Origin: Chloroflexota bacterium
Lineage (GTDB): Bacteria; Chloroflexota; UBA6077; FW602-bin22; CADDYW01
Assembly (NCBI GenBank): GCA_019690095.1
Contig: JADGGD010000002.1
Location: 1 to 64,000 of the forward strand
DNA length: 64,000 nucleotides
Direction: 5' to 3'
The notes beneath the pieces were generated by a model. The model was not told where the DNA came from and did not search any database. It saw only the letters and a program-made list of their open reading frames with translations. This document shows positions 25,503-35,492 of the stretch, piece after piece. Position 1 is the stretch's first letter, and each line of letters opens with the position of its first letter. A program made the position numbers and the translations under genes.

Positions 25503-27884
25503 ATGAGACATGGCGTCCGTTTTGCCTCGCATCTGGCACTGGCGTTCGCGCTCATCAGCGCGGCCCTGGGCACACTTTTCCTCGCCCCGCCCGCTCCCAG
25601 CCAGGCAGCGGTGGGACCGGTGCTCTTTGGAATCGATGAGGGATATCAGGCGCCGGACCTCTTTCGCCAGTCCGGCGCGACCTGGGATCGCATCAACTTC
25701 CACTGGGAGGATTTTCAGCCCAACGGGCCGGATGACTGGGTCGTGAGCATTCCCGACTCGGCAATCGCAAGCGACCTGGCCAGCGGAATGAAGATCGCGG
25801 GCGTGATCACCAATCCGCCTGCCTGGGCTACACGCAACGGGTCAGTGCCAGTGAACCTCGACCTCCCGGTCACAGATCCGCAGAACTACTGGGCTGCCTT
25901 CACGGGGCGGCTGGCCCGCGCGTACGCCGGACGGATTGACGACTGGATTATCTGGAACGAACCAGATATTGACCCCGGCCAGCCTGGAAGCACCTGGGCC
26001 GGGACTGAGGACGAGTTCTACCTGCTTGTGAAGGATGCCAGTCTCGCGATCAAGGCGGCCAACCCGAGGGCACGGATTATCTTCGCCGGCACGACCTACT
26101 GGACGGATATTCTCCACCAGCGCAAGCTCTTCGTCGAGCGCGTGCTCGACGCGGGGACGCGCCTCGATCCGACCGCGCCGGCCAACGGCTACTATTTCGA
26201 TGCGGTGGACATTCATATCTACAGCTCGCCCTACCAGATCGCAACGATCGTCCCGGCCTACCGCGCCGCCCTGGCACGCTACCACCAGGACAAGCCAATC
26301 TGGGTGAGCGAGATGAATGTCGTCCCCTGGAATGATCCAGCGTCAGATGTCCCTCGGGGTGGCTACCGGGCAACCCTCGACGAGCAGGCCGCGTATATGA
26401 TCCAGGCAGTCGCCCTGGCCCGCGTGGCTGGGGTCGAGCGGGCCGCCGTCTATAAGATGATCGATGGGACGATCCTCAAAGGCGAGCCCTTCGGGCTCAT
26501 CCGCAACGACGGAACTCCCCGTCCCGCATATCGAGCCTTTCAGGTGGCCATGCAGTATCTCACCGGGCCGGGCACGGTGATCTATCAGTCCCAGGGCGAT
26601 GCGCGCCTGGTCACGATAACCAACGGCCAGCATCGCGTACTGGTTGCCTGGAGCGCGACGCCGAACTCCATTGACCTGCCGATCACCCCCCAGGGAACAA
26701 CCGCCCTGCTGGTCACCAAGCTCGGCGAGACGACCCGGCTGGATCTGCCGCGGGATCCATCCCAGCCGAACTACGTCCTGCACCTGACCGGTGCCACCGC
26801 TAACACTGATGACAGCGATCCCTACAACTACATCATCGGCGGTGACCCGCTGATTCTGGTCGAGGACGGGATCGGCCAGGGCGTGGAGGTTGCTCCGGGC
26901 ACGATCTACTACCCGATCACTGGCTTCGCCATCAGCGGCCCGGTCCTCGACTACTTCGAGCACCGGGGCGGCCTCCGGACTTTCGGCTATCCGATCTCGC
27001 GCCCCTTCCTGTTCCTGGGTAAACAGGTCCAGTTCTTCCAGCGCCGGGTCGTGGAGATTCATCCCGACGGTACGGTTGGCCAGCTGAACCTGCTTGATCC
27101 GCAGTATATGCCCTATACCCGGATCAACAATGCGACCTTCCCACCGCCGGACCTCGAGCTCGCCCGACAGGTCCCCCCGCCGAGCAGCCCGGACTACACC
27201 CGAAAAGTGATGGATTATGTCAATTCCATGACTCCGGATGAGTGGCAGGGGATGCGGGTGAACTTCCGGAGCACATTTGCCCACGCTGTCTCGCTGAGCG
27301 AAGCCTTCCCGACTGGCACGCCCCATCCGGAACTCCTCCCCGGGATCAATCTTGAACTCTGGGGGGTTCCGACGAGCCGCCCGGCGCTCGACCCGAATAA
27401 TCACAACTTTGTTTACCAGCGGTTCCAGCGCGGGATCATGCACTATGACCGCACCACTGGCGTCACCCAAGGGCTTCTGCTGGCCGATTACTTCAAGGCT
27501 ATTATCACCGGACGCGGGCTCCCGCCTGACCTCGAAGCAGAGGCGCAGTCCAGCCGCTTCTACCGCCAATATGATCCGAGCCAGCCCGGCTGGGTCGCGC
27601 GGCCGGATCAGCTTCCGAACACGAATCTCAGCTTCGCCTTCGAGCGTCAGGCGGCTCCTACTCCGCCGCCAACGCCCACGCCGACCCCGGCGCCGGTCGC
27701 CACCGGCACTGCGGGCGCGGGCGGACTGCCGGGGAGCACGGCGACCGGCGTCCCGGAGGCGACCCCAGGAGTGGGAAAGGGAACGCCGCTGTCCACGGCC
27801 ATCGCTGGCGCTCTTTCCCCGACGCCGACGCCATCTCCCGGCGAGGGCCCAGAACCCACTGTGCGCGCTGTGCCCCAACCATAA
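25503..27884 (+). CDS. secreted glycoside-hydrolase-like (beta/alpha)8 protein with C-terminal FGYP-type modules
   Basis: A 793-residue exported protein. A signal peptide covers about 1-35 (cleavage near SQAAVG). About 36-340 is a TIM barrel of the GH-A clan type, with candidate acid/base Glu153 (WNEPDI) and nucleophile Glu270 (WVSEMN). A small beta domain follows. The C-terminal half has two related modules, around GGLRTFGYPISRPFLFLG and LWGVPTSRPALDPNN with VYQRFQRG, a pattern I associate with Chloroflexota surface proteins. The last 90 residues are a Pro/Thr/Gly-rich tail. Substrate is unknown, probably a polysaccharide outside the cell. ATG 25503 follows GGAGG. Confidence 0.8.
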   Translation: MRHGVRFASHLALAFALISAALGTLFLAPPAPSQAAVGPVLFGIDEGYQAPDLFRQSGATWDRINFHWEDFQPNGPDDWVVSIPDSAIASDLASGMKIAGVITNPPAWATRNGSVPVNLDLPVTDPQNYWAAFTGRLARAYAGRIDDWIIWNEPDIDPGQPGSTWAGTEDEFYLLVKDASLAIKAANPRARIIFAGTTYWTDILHQRKLFVERVLDAGTRLDPTAPANGYYFDAVDIHIYSSPYQIATIVPAYRAALARYHQDKPIWVSEMNVVPWNDPASDVPRGGYRATLDEQAAYMIQAVALARVAGVERAAVYKMIDGTILKGEPFGLIRNDGTPRPAYRAFQVAMQYLTGPGTVIYQSQGDARLVTITNGQHRVLVAWSATPNSIDLPITPQGTTALLVTKLGETTRLDLPRDPSQPNYVLHLTGATANTDDSDPYNYIIGGDPLILVEDGIGQGVEVAPGTIYYPITGFAISGPVLDYFEHRGGLRTFGYPISRPFLFLGKQVQFFQRRVVEIHPDGTVGQLNLLDPQYMPYTRINNATFPPPDLELARQVPPPSSPDYTRKVMDYVNSMTPDEWQGMRVNFRSTFAHAVSLSEAFPTGTPHPELLPGINLELWGVPTSRPALDPNNHNFVYQRFQRGIMHYDRTTGVTQGLLLADYFKAIITGRGLPPDLEAEAQSSRFYRQYDPSQPGWVARPDQLPNTNLSFAFERQAAPTPPPTPTPTPAPVATGTAGAGGLPGSTATGVPEATPGVGKGTPLSTAIAGALSPTPTPSPGEGPEPTVRAVPQP

Positions 27885-27896
27885 GCACGCGCCGGC

Positions 27897-28670
27897 CTAG
27901 TGCACGCCCAGCAGGAGGCCACGCACGTACTCGCGGCGCAGGGTCGCGATATTCGCCAGGGAAATTCCCTTGGGGCAGACCGCCTCGCACTCGCCCTCGT
28001 TCGAACAGCTCCCGAACCCCTCGATGTCCATCTGCTGAACCATGCGCACCGCACGGCGGGCGCGCTCCGGCTCCCCTTGCGGCAGAAGGGCAAGCTGGGT
28101 GATCTTCGCCCCGACGAAGAGGTGGGCCGAGGCGTTCTTGCAGACGGCGACACACGCGCCGCAGCCGATGCACGCTGCCGAGTCCATCGCGGCTTCTGCG
28201 CGATCCCGGGGAACGGGAATCGTGTTCGCCTCGGGCGCGGCCCCCACATTCGTAGAGATATAGCCACCAGCCGCGATGATGCGATCGAACGCACTTCGGT
28301 CGACAATGAGATCCTTGACGATCGGGAAGGCACGCGCACGCCATGGCTCGATGGTGATCGTTTCGCCATCCTTGAAGAAGCGCATGTGGAGCTGACACAC
28401 CGTGGTCCGGGGATTGGGCCCATGCGGACGGCCGTTGATGACAAAGCCGCACATACCGCAGATGCCTTCCCGGCAATCCGAGTCGAAGGCCACCGGGTCC
28501 TCGCCGCGGCGTGTCAACTGCTCGTTAAGCACATCGAGCATCTCGAGAAACGACATCTCCGGCGAGATGCCGGCCACCTGGTAGTCAACGAAGCGGCCGG
28601 GCGCGGTCGGGCCGGCCTGCCGCCAGATGCGGAGCGTAAGCTTGAGAGTGGGCTTTTTGCGCGCTTCCAT
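27897..28670 (-). CDS. sdhB: succinate dehydrogenase/fumarate reductase iron-sulfur subunit
   Basis: The 257-residue subunit has a plant-type [2Fe-2S] domain at the N-terminus (CREGICGMC, then a lone Cys in TVCQLH) and a bacterial-ferredoxin-like half with [11 protein letters not shown] and [12 protein letters not shown] for [4Fe-4S] and [3Fe-4S] clusters. It carries electrons from FAD to the membrane subunit. It is the last gene of sdhCAB, nine bases after sdhA. The sequence resembles the b558-type (Bacteroides/Chlorobi-like) complexes rather than the E. coli type. Confidence 0.94.
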   Translation of the reverse strand: MEARKKPTLKLTLRIWRQAGPTAPGRFVDYQVAGISPEMSFLEMLDVLNEQLTRRGEDPVAFDSDCREGICGMCGFVINGRPHGPNPRTTVCQLHMRFFKDGETITIEPWRARAFPIVKDLIVDRSAFDRIIAAGGYISTNVGAAPEANTIPVPRDRAEAAMDSAACIGCGACVAVCKNASAHLFVGAKITQLALLPQGEPERARRAVRMVQQMDIEGFGSCSNEGECEAVCPKGISLANIATLRREYVRGLLLGVH

Positions 28671-28679
28671 GGAGCCAAC

Positions 28680-30656
28680 CTACTTATAGCTTCGCTGGGA
28701 TGGCTGGACGTACTCGAAGATAAGGGGTTCCTTGTGAAGCACCGGCGGGCAGCCGGCGCCCGTGAACTCCCACGCCGCGACATACGCGAAGTGTTCATCG
28801 TCGCGGAGAGCCTCCCCATCGGGCGTCTGGCTCTCCTCGCGAAAGTGTGCGCCGCACGATTCCGTTCGGTGCAGGGCATCGATCGCCATCAGCTCGGCCA
28901 GCTCCAGGTAATCCGCGACGCGACCGGCATACTCCAGGCTGTAGTTCTTGTTATCGGGACTACCGGGCACGATGACATCCTTCCAGAACTCCGCACGCAA
29001 CTCCGGGATGCGGGCAAGGGCCGTCTTGAGACCAGCCTCATTGCGCGTCATCCCGACGTAATCCCACAGGAGACGTCCCACCTCGCGATGGAAATCGCGC
29101 GGCGTGCGCGTCCCGCGGACGGCGAGCAGACGGTCGATCCACTCCTGGACAAGGCACGCCGCCTCGACGAACGGCGTATCTTCGATGCTGACTGATGCCA
29201 GACGGGTAGAGGCCAGGTAATTAGCGATGCTGTACGGGGCGATAAAATAGCCGTCGGCCAGGGCCTGCATGAGCGCGCTGGCACCCAGCCGATTCGCACC
29301 GTGGTCGGAGAAGTTGGCCTCGCCCAGGACAAAGAGGCCGGGGATCGTGCTCTGGAGGTCGTAGTCCACCCACAGGCCCCCCATGGTGTAGTGGATGGCC
29401 GGGTAGATGCGCATCGGTGTCTCGTAGGCGTTCTCGCCAGTGATGCGCTCGTACATCTCGAACAGGTTGCCGTACTCGGAGCGGATGTACTCGATGCCCC
29501 GCCGCTTGATCTCGTCGCGAAAGTCCAGGTAGACGGCCAGGCCGCTCTCACCGACCCCACGCCCCTCGTCGCACACCTGCTTGGCGTTGCGCGATGCGAC
29601 ATCACGCGGCACCAGGTTGCCAAAACTGGGGTACTTGCGTTCCAGGTAGTAATCGCGCTCGTCCTCCGGGATCTCGTTGGGGGGACGCGGATCGCCCGGC
29701 TTCTTGGGGACCCAGATCCGACCACTGTTGCGGAGGCTCTCACTCATCAGGGTAAGCTTCGACTGGTGATCGCCCGAGACAGGGATGCAGGTCGGATGGA
29801 TCTGGGTGAACGAGGGGTTGGCAAAGTAGGCGCCGCGACGGTGCGCACGCCAGATCGCAGTCACGTTGGAGTTGATTGCGTTCGTTGAGAGGTAGTAGGC
29901 ATTGCCGTAGCCGCCGGTGGCCAGGATCACCGCGTGGCCGGCGTAGCGCTCGATCTCGCCGGTGATCAGATTGCGCACCACGATCCCCCGGGCGTGCCCA
30001 TCAACCACCACCAGGTCAAGCATCTCCCGCCGCGGGTAGACTGTGACTGTCCCATTGTCTACCTGCCGCATCAACGCCTGGTAAGCTCCGAGGAGCAACT
30101 GCTGGCCAGTCTGCCCGCGCGCGTAGAAGGTGCGCGATACCTGGGTGCCTCCGAACGACCGATTCGCGAGGAGACCGCCGTACTCACGCTCGAAGGGCAC
30201 TCCCTGAGCAACGCACTGATCGATGATATTGGCGCTGAGCTCGGCCAGACGATATACGTTCGCTTCACGCGACCGGTAGTCCCCGCCCTTGATGGTCTCG
30301 TAGAAGAGCCGCCAGACGCTGTCGCCGTCATTCCGGTAATTCTTGGCCGCGTTGATACCGCCCTGGGCCGCGATGCTGTGGGCACGGCGGGGGCTATCCT
30401 GGATGCAGAAGCTCAGCACCCGATAACCGAGCTCCCCAAGCGACGCCGCGACCGAGGAACCGGCCAGACCGGTCCCGACGACGATGATCGTGTAGTTGCG
30501 CCGGTTTGCCGGCGCCACCAGATGATACTCGTCCTTCCGCCGCGTCCACTTCTCCGGGAGCGGTCCGGCTGGAATACGAGCATCAAGGCCGCTTTCGACG
30601 GCCTCACGGTAAAACCCCCGGTCAAGGGTTGGCTCACGCGTGCTGATCTGAACCAT
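28680..30656 (-). CDS. sdhA: succinate dehydrogenase/fumarate reductase flavoprotein subunit
   Basis: The 658-residue flavoprotein has [14 protein letters not shown] for FAD binding, the covalent-FAD His93 in AHSIAAQGG, the substrate-binding [10 protein letters not shown], and [12 protein letters not shown] and [12 protein letters not shown] later. It oxidises succinate to fumarate or the reverse. ATG 30656 is preceded by GAGGGTAAG, which overlaps the sdhC stop. The 40-residue N-terminal extension before the FAD motif is typical of the b558-type family. The direction of catalysis in vivo is inferred only. Confidence 0.95.
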   Translation of the reverse strand: MVQISTREPTLDRGFYREAVESGLDARIPAGPLPEKWTRRKDEYHLVAPANRRNYTIIVVGTGLAGSSVAASLGELGYRVLSFCIQDSPRRAHSIAAQGGINAAKNYRNDGDSVWRLFYETIKGGDYRSREANVYRLAELSANIIDQCVAQGVPFEREYGGLLANRSFGGTQVSRTFYARGQTGQQLLLGAYQALMRQVDNGTVTVYPRREMLDLVVVDGHARGIVVRNLITGEIERYAGHAVILATGGYGNAYYLSTNAINSNVTAIWRAHRRGAYFANPSFTQIHPTCIPVSGDHQSKLTLMSESLRNSGRIWVPKKPGDPRPPNEIPEDERDYYLERKYPSFGNLVPRDVASRNAKQVCDEGRGVGESGLAVYLDFRDEIKRRGIEYIRSEYGNLFEMYERITGENAYETPMRIYPAIHYTMGGLWVDYDLQSTIPGLFVLGEANFSDHGANRLGASALMQALADGYFIAPYSIANYLASTRLASVSIEDTPFVEAACLVQEWIDRLLAVRGTRTPRDFHREVGRLLWDYVGMTRNEAGLKTALARIPELRAEFWKDVIVPGSPDNKNYSLEYAGRVADYLELAELMAIDALHRTESCGAHFREESQTPDGEALRDDEHFAYVAAWEFTGAGCPPVLHKEPLIFEYVQPSQRSYK

Positions 30657-30661
30657 GGGAC

Positions 30662-31429
30662 TTACCCTCGGAAGAAGTACACCCAGAGCGGGATCGTAAT
30701 AAACCCGGCTGCAATGATCAGGGCAACCAGGCGAGTGAGACGCAGGAGGGCCGGGGTGTACCGCGGATGATCGATGCCGAGGGAGTTGAAGGCACTGCCA
30801 ATCCCATGCCAGAGGTGAAAGCCGATCAAGACCAGGCACAGGACATAGAACGTCACAATCAGACCGTTGCTGAAGGTCTCGACATCCAGACGGTACAGAT
30901 CGCGAATGCCCGGCGTCCCGAACTCCGGCGATGCCACCCGATACTCCGGCCCGAACTTGAACTGAAGGAGGTGGACGATCAGGAAGACAACAATCACCAG
31001 GCCTGTCACGATCATCGTCGTCGAGGCGATGCCTTTTCGGCTCGGTCGTCCCGCCCAGCCATACCCCAGGAGCCGCCGCACCGGGCGCGAGTACCGGATT
31101 GGGCGCGCCTGGCGGTTCACCAGCCAGTTAGTCACAGCCTCCACAACGTGGACAAGGAAGATCGCAAGCAGGCCGATCTCCGCCGGAACGAGCAGGGGAT
31201 TCACAATCAGCCAGTTCGAGAACTCGTTCAGCGACGCCGGCCCGAAGAAGAGGAGCAGATTCCCGATCAGATGAAAGATCAGGAAGCCGACCAGACAGAG
31301 ACCGGTGAGGGCGATGAGCATCTTCTTTCCGACCGACGACGCCAGGAACGGGTGACGCACGACCGCCGGGGGCGATCGGTCTCTGGCATTCGATGGTGAT
31401 GGAAGAACCGGTTGCTTCTGCAGGGCCAC
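30662..31429 (-). CDS. sdhC: succinate dehydrogenase cytochrome b558-type membrane subunit
   Basis: A 255-residue membrane protein with five hydrophobic helices starting near 36, 76, 127, 176 and 222. Histidines in the helices ([29 protein letters not shown]) would bind two haems. It passes electrons to quinone. This one-subunit anchor contrasts with the SdhC/SdhD pair of proteobacteria. The frame opens at 31552, but GAGGAG seven bases before GTG 31429 sets the start. It leads the operon sdhC-sdhA-sdhB. Confidence 0.92.
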   Translation of the reverse strand: MALQKQPVLPSPSNARDRSPPAVVRHPFLASSVGKKMLIALTGLCLVGFLIFHLIGNLLLFFGPASLNEFSNWLIVNPLLVPAEIGLLAIFLVHVVEAVTNWLVNRQARPIRYSRPVRRLLGYGWAGRPSRKGIASTTMIVTGLVIVVFLIVHLLQFKFGPEYRVASPEFGTPGIRDLYRLDVETFSNGLIVTFYVLCLVLIGFHLWHGIGSAFNSLGIDHPRYTPALLRLTRLVALIIAAGFITIPLWVYFFRG

Positions 31430-31467
31430 GGGCGGGCTCCTCACGAAAAGGATCGATGTGCCAGCTC

Positions 31468-31501
31468 CCGGCGGGGCCGGTAGATCTGCCGGCCCCACCG
31501 G
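31468..31501 (-). promoter_or_regulatory. stable hairpin in the sdh leader
   Basis: CCGGCGGGGCCGG (31468-31480) and CCGGCCCCACCGG (31489-31501) pair over 13 positions with one G-U in the minus-strand RNA. It falls between the predicted transcript start and the sdhC ribosome-binding site. There is no T-run, so it may affect stability or translation. Confidence 0.55.
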
Positions 31502-31523
31502 ACGAACCGGACGAACGCCCTGC

Positions 31524-31552
31524 ATTATCAATCCGAACGAGCGGGGCGTCAA
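31524..31552 (-). promoter_or_regulatory. promoter of the sdhCAB operon
   Basis: TTGACG (31547-31552) and GATAAT (31524-31529) are 17 bases apart on the minus strand. The transcript start is near 31517. Confidence 0.72.
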
Positions 31553-31655
31553 TCACGACACCCCCAGTCCACCGCGGGCGTCGACATGAAGTCGACATTG
31601 AGAACGTGGTTCAGGGAGTGGCCCGCCGCAGCAAGATGCCCTGGGCAGATGCGGG

Positions 31656-31685
31656 TTGACCGGGCGGTTCCCCTGGCGGTACACT
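31656..31685 (+). promoter_or_regulatory. promoter of tRNA-Arg
   Basis: TTGACC (31656-31661), 18 bases, TACACT (31680-31685). The predicted start near 31692 leaves a 13-base 5' leader for RNase P. Confidence 0.6.
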
Positions 31686-31704
31686 ATGAACAGACTGAGA
31701 GCGT

Positions 31705-31780
31705 GCGCCCGTAGCTCAGAGGATAGAGCAGGTGCCTTCTAAGCACTTGGTCGGGGGTTCGAATCCCTCCGGGCGTGCCA
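31705..31780 (+). tRNA. tRNA-Arg (anticodon UCU)
   Basis: A full 76-base cloverleaf. The acceptor arm GCGCCCG pairs with CGGGCGT (one G-U), the D arm is GCTCAGAGGATAGAGC, the anticodon loop is CTTCTAA with TCT at 34-36, and the T arm is GGGGGTTCGAATCCCTC. CCA is encoded (31778-31780). Confidence 0.96.
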
Positions 31781-32049
31781 GGCCCACCTCATTCAGGGCA
31801 CTAGCTTCCGGGCGGCCAATCGGGCCGACTGCCCTCGCCGTCTCCGCGATGCACCACTGCCGATCGGGACTATCCCCGTATATACTCCGGTTGGAGCGTC
31901 TATCTATACGTTTGCCGATCTATACGTGCCCATAAAAAGCGGCGAGGAACTCCGATCCGCCTTCGCTGACGTGATCGGAATTCCCCGCCGGGACTGCCTT
32001 CAGCGCGACGACAGGTCAGTTCTCCTGCACCGATCGGGCCGTTTCCCGA

Positions 32050-34359
32050 TCAGTGACGCGCCTTCGCCGCCCGGATCGCGGACCAGACGCGTTCGGGGGT
32101 CAGCGGCATATCGAGGTGGCGAATCCCAAAGGGCGACAGCGCGTCCATCACGGCATTGACCACGCACGGTGCCGAGCCAATTGTCGCCAGCTCACCAATT
32201 CCCTTCGCGCCCAGCGGATTCAGCGGTGTAAGCGTCTCGGTTCGATGGGTCTCGTAAGAGGGCAGCCATTCCGCCACCGGGACTGGATAATCCATCAGGG
32301 TACCGGTGATGAGCTGACCGCTCTCATCATAGACAACCTGCTCCCAGAGGGCCTGGGCGATGCCCTGGGTCAGTCCGCCGTGCACCTGTCCCTCAACAAG
32401 GAGTGGACTGATCACCCGTCCGCAGTCGTCCACGGCGACATACCGTCGCAGTGAGATGACGCCGGTCTCCGGATCTACTTCGACCACGGCAACATCAGCC
32501 CCGAACGGAAAGGTTGTGCTCGGTGGGCGGAAGAAGTCGAGGGATTCCAGCCCTGGCTCGATATCCTCCGGAAGCGAGCCGCTGTAGGCTGCCCGGGCGA
32601 TCTCGGCGAGTGTCTTCGCGCGGCCGGGTGCTCCCTTCACTGCGAACTTCCCATCGCGCAGCTCGATATCCTCGGGCGCGGCCTCGAGCAGGTGGGCCGC
32701 GATCCGGATCGCCTTCGCCCGCACTTCCTGCACCGCGCGATAGAGCGCAGTTCCGCCGACCGCCAGGCTCCGCGACCCCATCGTACCAATGCCCTGCGGT
32801 GTTCGCGCGGTATCCCCGTGGACGACCACGATGTCATCCAGTGAAACACCGAGCTCATCCGCGACGATCTGGGCAAAGGTCGTCTCGCTCCCCTGGCCGT
32901 GCGGCGACACGCCGGTCGCGACGGTGACCTGGCCGGTCGGCTCGACCCGTACGTTGGCGCTCTCGTAGGGACCAAATCCGCAGATCTCAGTGAAGGTAGA
33001 AATACCGATCCCGATATAGCGTCCCTGCTGCCGCAGGCGCTCCTGCTCTGCGCGCAGTCCCGCGTAATCTGCCGCGGCCAGGGCTTTATCTAACGCCTTG
33101 GCGTAGTCGCCGGTGTCATAGGTCGGGCCGGTAGGTGTCTTGTAGGGGAAGGCCTCCGGAGGAATGAAGTTCCGCCGCCGTACCTCCGCCGGATCCAGCC
33201 CCAGCTCATCGGCGACCAGATCCATGAGCCGCTCCAGGTAGTACGCCGCTTCCGGCCGGCCGGCACCGCGGTATGCGCCGGTCGCCATCGTATTCGTGTA
33301 GACCCCCTGGATCGTCAGGTCGACGTTCTGGAAGCGATAGACCCCGCTCATGAGCAGGCCAGTCAGCGTGGGCACGCCGGGGTCGCGTGGATATGCCCCC
33401 AGATCGGCGAGCAGACGCATCCGAATCGCCGTGACCGTTCCATCCTTCCGGGCTGCGACCCAGAACTCGCCGGACTGGGCGCGACCGTGATGCGTCGTGG
33501 CCATATTCTCTGACCGCGTCTCGATCCACTTCACCGGCCGCTTCAGAACCCGGGCCAGCGCCGCGATCAGGATATCCTCGGGATAGCAGCTGATCTTCGC
33601 CCCAAAACCGCCCCCGACCTCCGGGGCGACGACCCGCAGGTCGATCTCGGCCATGTTTAGCGCTGTCGCGAGCTGTGTCCGGACGCTGTGCGGGTTCTGG
33701 GTCGAGGTGTAGACAGTGAGATCCCCCGCAAGCCCCGGCACGGCAAGCACGCCGCGCGGCTCCATGGACACCGAGGCGACGCGCTGATTGCTCAACTCCT
33801 GGTGAATGACGACGTCTGCCTCGGCCAGCGCCCGATCGACATCGCCGGCCTGCCGCGTCCAGGTAAAGGCGATATTGTTCGGAATCCAGTCATACACGCG
33901 CGGCGCGCCGTCCTTGACTGCCTCGCGAAAGTCCGCAATGACCGGCAGGGGCTCATAATCTACGTTGATCAGGTCTAATGCGTCGCGCGCAATGTAGGGA
34001 TCCTCCGCCACGACAACCGCCACGGCCTGACCAACGTGGCGGACCTCCTCTGGCTCGACCGGCCAGACCACGATCTTTCCCTGCTCCGAGCCGGCACCCC
34101 CCTCGCCGCCCGCCAGCGGCATGGGCCCATAGATCTTCTGCAACTGCGCGCCGGTGTACACCGCGACCACTCCAGGATGTCGCTCGGCCGCAGTCGTGTC
34201 GATCCCTCGAATGCGCGCGTGGGCGTACGGGCTCCGGAGGATCGCGGCGTGGAGAAGAGAGGGGGGATGAAAGTCGTCAACGTAGGTTGCAGTTCCGGTG
34301 ATGAGGCGTGGATCTTCCTTACGCTTGACCCGGGCCCCCATGTATCGGCTGTACACCAT
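32050..34359 (-). CDS. molybdenum hydroxylase large subunit, form II CO-dehydrogenase-like
   Basis: The 769-residue subunit has the xanthine dehydrogenase/CoxL fold: an N-terminal a/b-hammerhead (GARVKRKEDPRLITG), VGGGFGAK, MEPRG, GVSPHGQGSETTF and the catalytic Glu in GAKGIGELATIGSAP. The active-site loop reads AYRGAGR, the form II signature, not AYRCSFR of true form I CO dehydrogenase. CO oxidation is therefore unlikely as the main role; an aldehyde, purine or other heterocycle may be hydroxylated. The FAD and [2Fe-2S] subunits are not adjacent, which is unusual. The start codon at 34359 encodes the Met of MVYSRYMGARV. Confidence 0.9.
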   Translation of the reverse strand: MVYSRYMGARVKRKEDPRLITGTATYVDDFHPPSLLHAAILRSPYAHARIRGIDTTAAERHPGVVAVYTGAQLQKIYGPMPLAGGEGGAGSEQGKIVVWPVEPEEVRHVGQAVAVVVAEDPYIARDALDLINVDYEPLPVIADFREAVKDGAPRVYDWIPNNIAFTWTRQAGDVDRALAEADVVIHQELSNQRVASVSMEPRGVLAVPGLAGDLTVYTSTQNPHSVRTQLATALNMAEIDLRVVAPEVGGGFGAKISCYPEDILIAALARVLKRPVKWIETRSENMATTHHGRAQSGEFWVAARKDGTVTAIRMRLLADLGAYPRDPGVPTLTGLLMSGVYRFQNVDLTIQGVYTNTMATGAYRGAGRPEAAYYLERLMDLVADELGLDPAEVRRRNFIPPEAFPYKTPTGPTYDTGDYAKALDKALAAADYAGLRAEQERLRQQGRYIGIGISTFTEICGFGPYESANVRVEPTGQVTVATGVSPHGQGSETTFAQIVADELGVSLDDIVVVHGDTARTPQGIGTMGSRSLAVGGTALYRAVQEVRAKAIRIAAHLLEAAPEDIELRDGKFAVKGAPGRAKTLAEIARAAYSGSLPEDIEPGLESLDFFRPPSTTFPFGADVAVVEVDPETGVISLRRYVAVDDCGRVISPLLVEGQVHGGLTQGIAQALWEQVVYDESGQLITGTLMDYPVPVAEWLPSYETHRTETLTPLNPLGAKGIGELATIGSAPCVVNAVMDALSPFGIRHLDMPLTPERVWSAIRAAKARH

Positions 34360-34479
34360 GCTCGCTTATTCCCCTGAACCTTAGAGTTATCCCTCTCCCT
34401 GGCTGGCATTCCTCGGCTGGTCACGGGTGTGCAGATCAGGCAGCCAGGATTTCTGCCATAACCAGCCAGATGCTCCCCT

Positions 34480-34508
34480 AGTCTAAAGCGTCGGCAGTCT
34501 TTGATCAA
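34480..34508 (-). promoter_or_regulatory. candidate promoter of the CoxL-like gene
   Basis: TTGATC (34503-34508) and TAGACT (34480-34485) are 17 bases apart on the minus strand. The leader would be about 115 bases. Confidence 0.4.
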
Positions 34509-34643
34509 ACCCGCTTGCCCAGACTGTGCAATCCGTCCCCGTTCCTGCTGCCCGGAGGCAAGCTGCCTGCAAAGGCACGGGCCGGCGCCAGGCGTCCCTT
34601 CTATCCAGGTCCATAAGCTGCAGGCTAAGGCGACCGCTCGCTG

Positions 34644-35486
34644 TCACAGGTCCACGACCATCCCATCATAGGCAAACTGGACATCAAGGGGGGCAAGACT
34701 CGCGGCCAACGCATCGAACTCCTCCGGCGTGCGCCCGTGCAGGTCCATCAGATGCGTGAGCACAGTTCGACGGGCACGGGCGGCCCTGATGAGAGGGAGT
34801 GTATCGCGCTCGAAACCCGCCTCCTCTGTGCGCAGGCGACTGTTTTCCCGCACCAGGATATGCCCATCGGGATCCCGCTCGAACCACCCGCACTCGGCAA
34901 CGAGCAGATCATGGCCCTGGAGCAGTGGATCCGCCGCGACCTGCTCGGCCAAGTCCTTCGTCTCGTCCAGAACCAGGAGAGCCCTAGCCCGGCCGTCGTC
35001 AAGCACGAAGCCTGAGAGAAACCCCTCCGGCGCGTAGTTGAACCACGTCGCGGTTATGCTGCCGAGATCCAGGCGCGTGCCCGGTTCGACGACGTTCAGA
35101 CGGCAGTAGCCAACCGCCTCGAAGAATCGCCAGCTATCTGCCAGCCGGCGAGCGGTCGCCGCGTTCATCCAGACCATTGTCCTCCTTCCTGCCGCTCCGC
35201 GCAAAACATCAAAGTTCACCTGCTCGACAAAGCGAAACCCCGCCGTGTGATCCGGATGCCAGTGGGTAAGGAAAAGGTGATCAATCCGCTCTACGCCTGC
35301 GCTGTTCAAAAGCGGCACGATATCCTCAGTCGCGTCGATGAGCAGATGGGCATCATGGACAAAGATGCCGGGGCCGCCGCGGCGGCCCCGGCCCCCGTGT
35401 CGCCGTGCCGCCGTGCAGACACGACACGGGCAGCCGGGCCGCGGCGTAGTAAGTGGTCCACCGGATCCGAGAATCGTCAAGCGCAC
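34644..35486 (-). CDS. metallo-beta-lactamase-fold hydrolase, PhnP-like
   Basis: The 280-residue protein begins LTILGSGGPLTTPRPGCPCRVC, where the Cys pair after GG is typical of PhnP-like members, and has the metal-binding THWHPDH. Further ligands are likely in the ECGW and LTHLMDLHG regions. PhnP is a cyclic phosphodiesterase, and others in the group process RNA or lactones. No phn genes are near, so the substrate is open. A GTG at 35492 is possible, but GAGGAG eight bases before GTG 35486 is a better start. Confidence 0.82.
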   Translation of the reverse strand: MRLTILGSGGPLTTPRPGCPCRVCTAARRHGGRGRRGGPGIFVHDAHLLIDATEDIVPLLNSAGVERIDHLFLTHWHPDHTAGFRFVEQVNFDVLRGAAGRRTMVWMNAATARRLADSWRFFEAVGYCRLNVVEPGTRLDLGSITATWFNYAPEGFLSGFVLDDGRARALLVLDETKDLAEQVAADPLLQGHDLLVAECGWFERDPDGHILVRENSRLRTEEAGFERDTLPLIRAARARRTVLTHLMDLHGRTPEEFDALAASLAPLDVQFAYDGMVVDL

Positions 35487-35492
35487 GATCAC

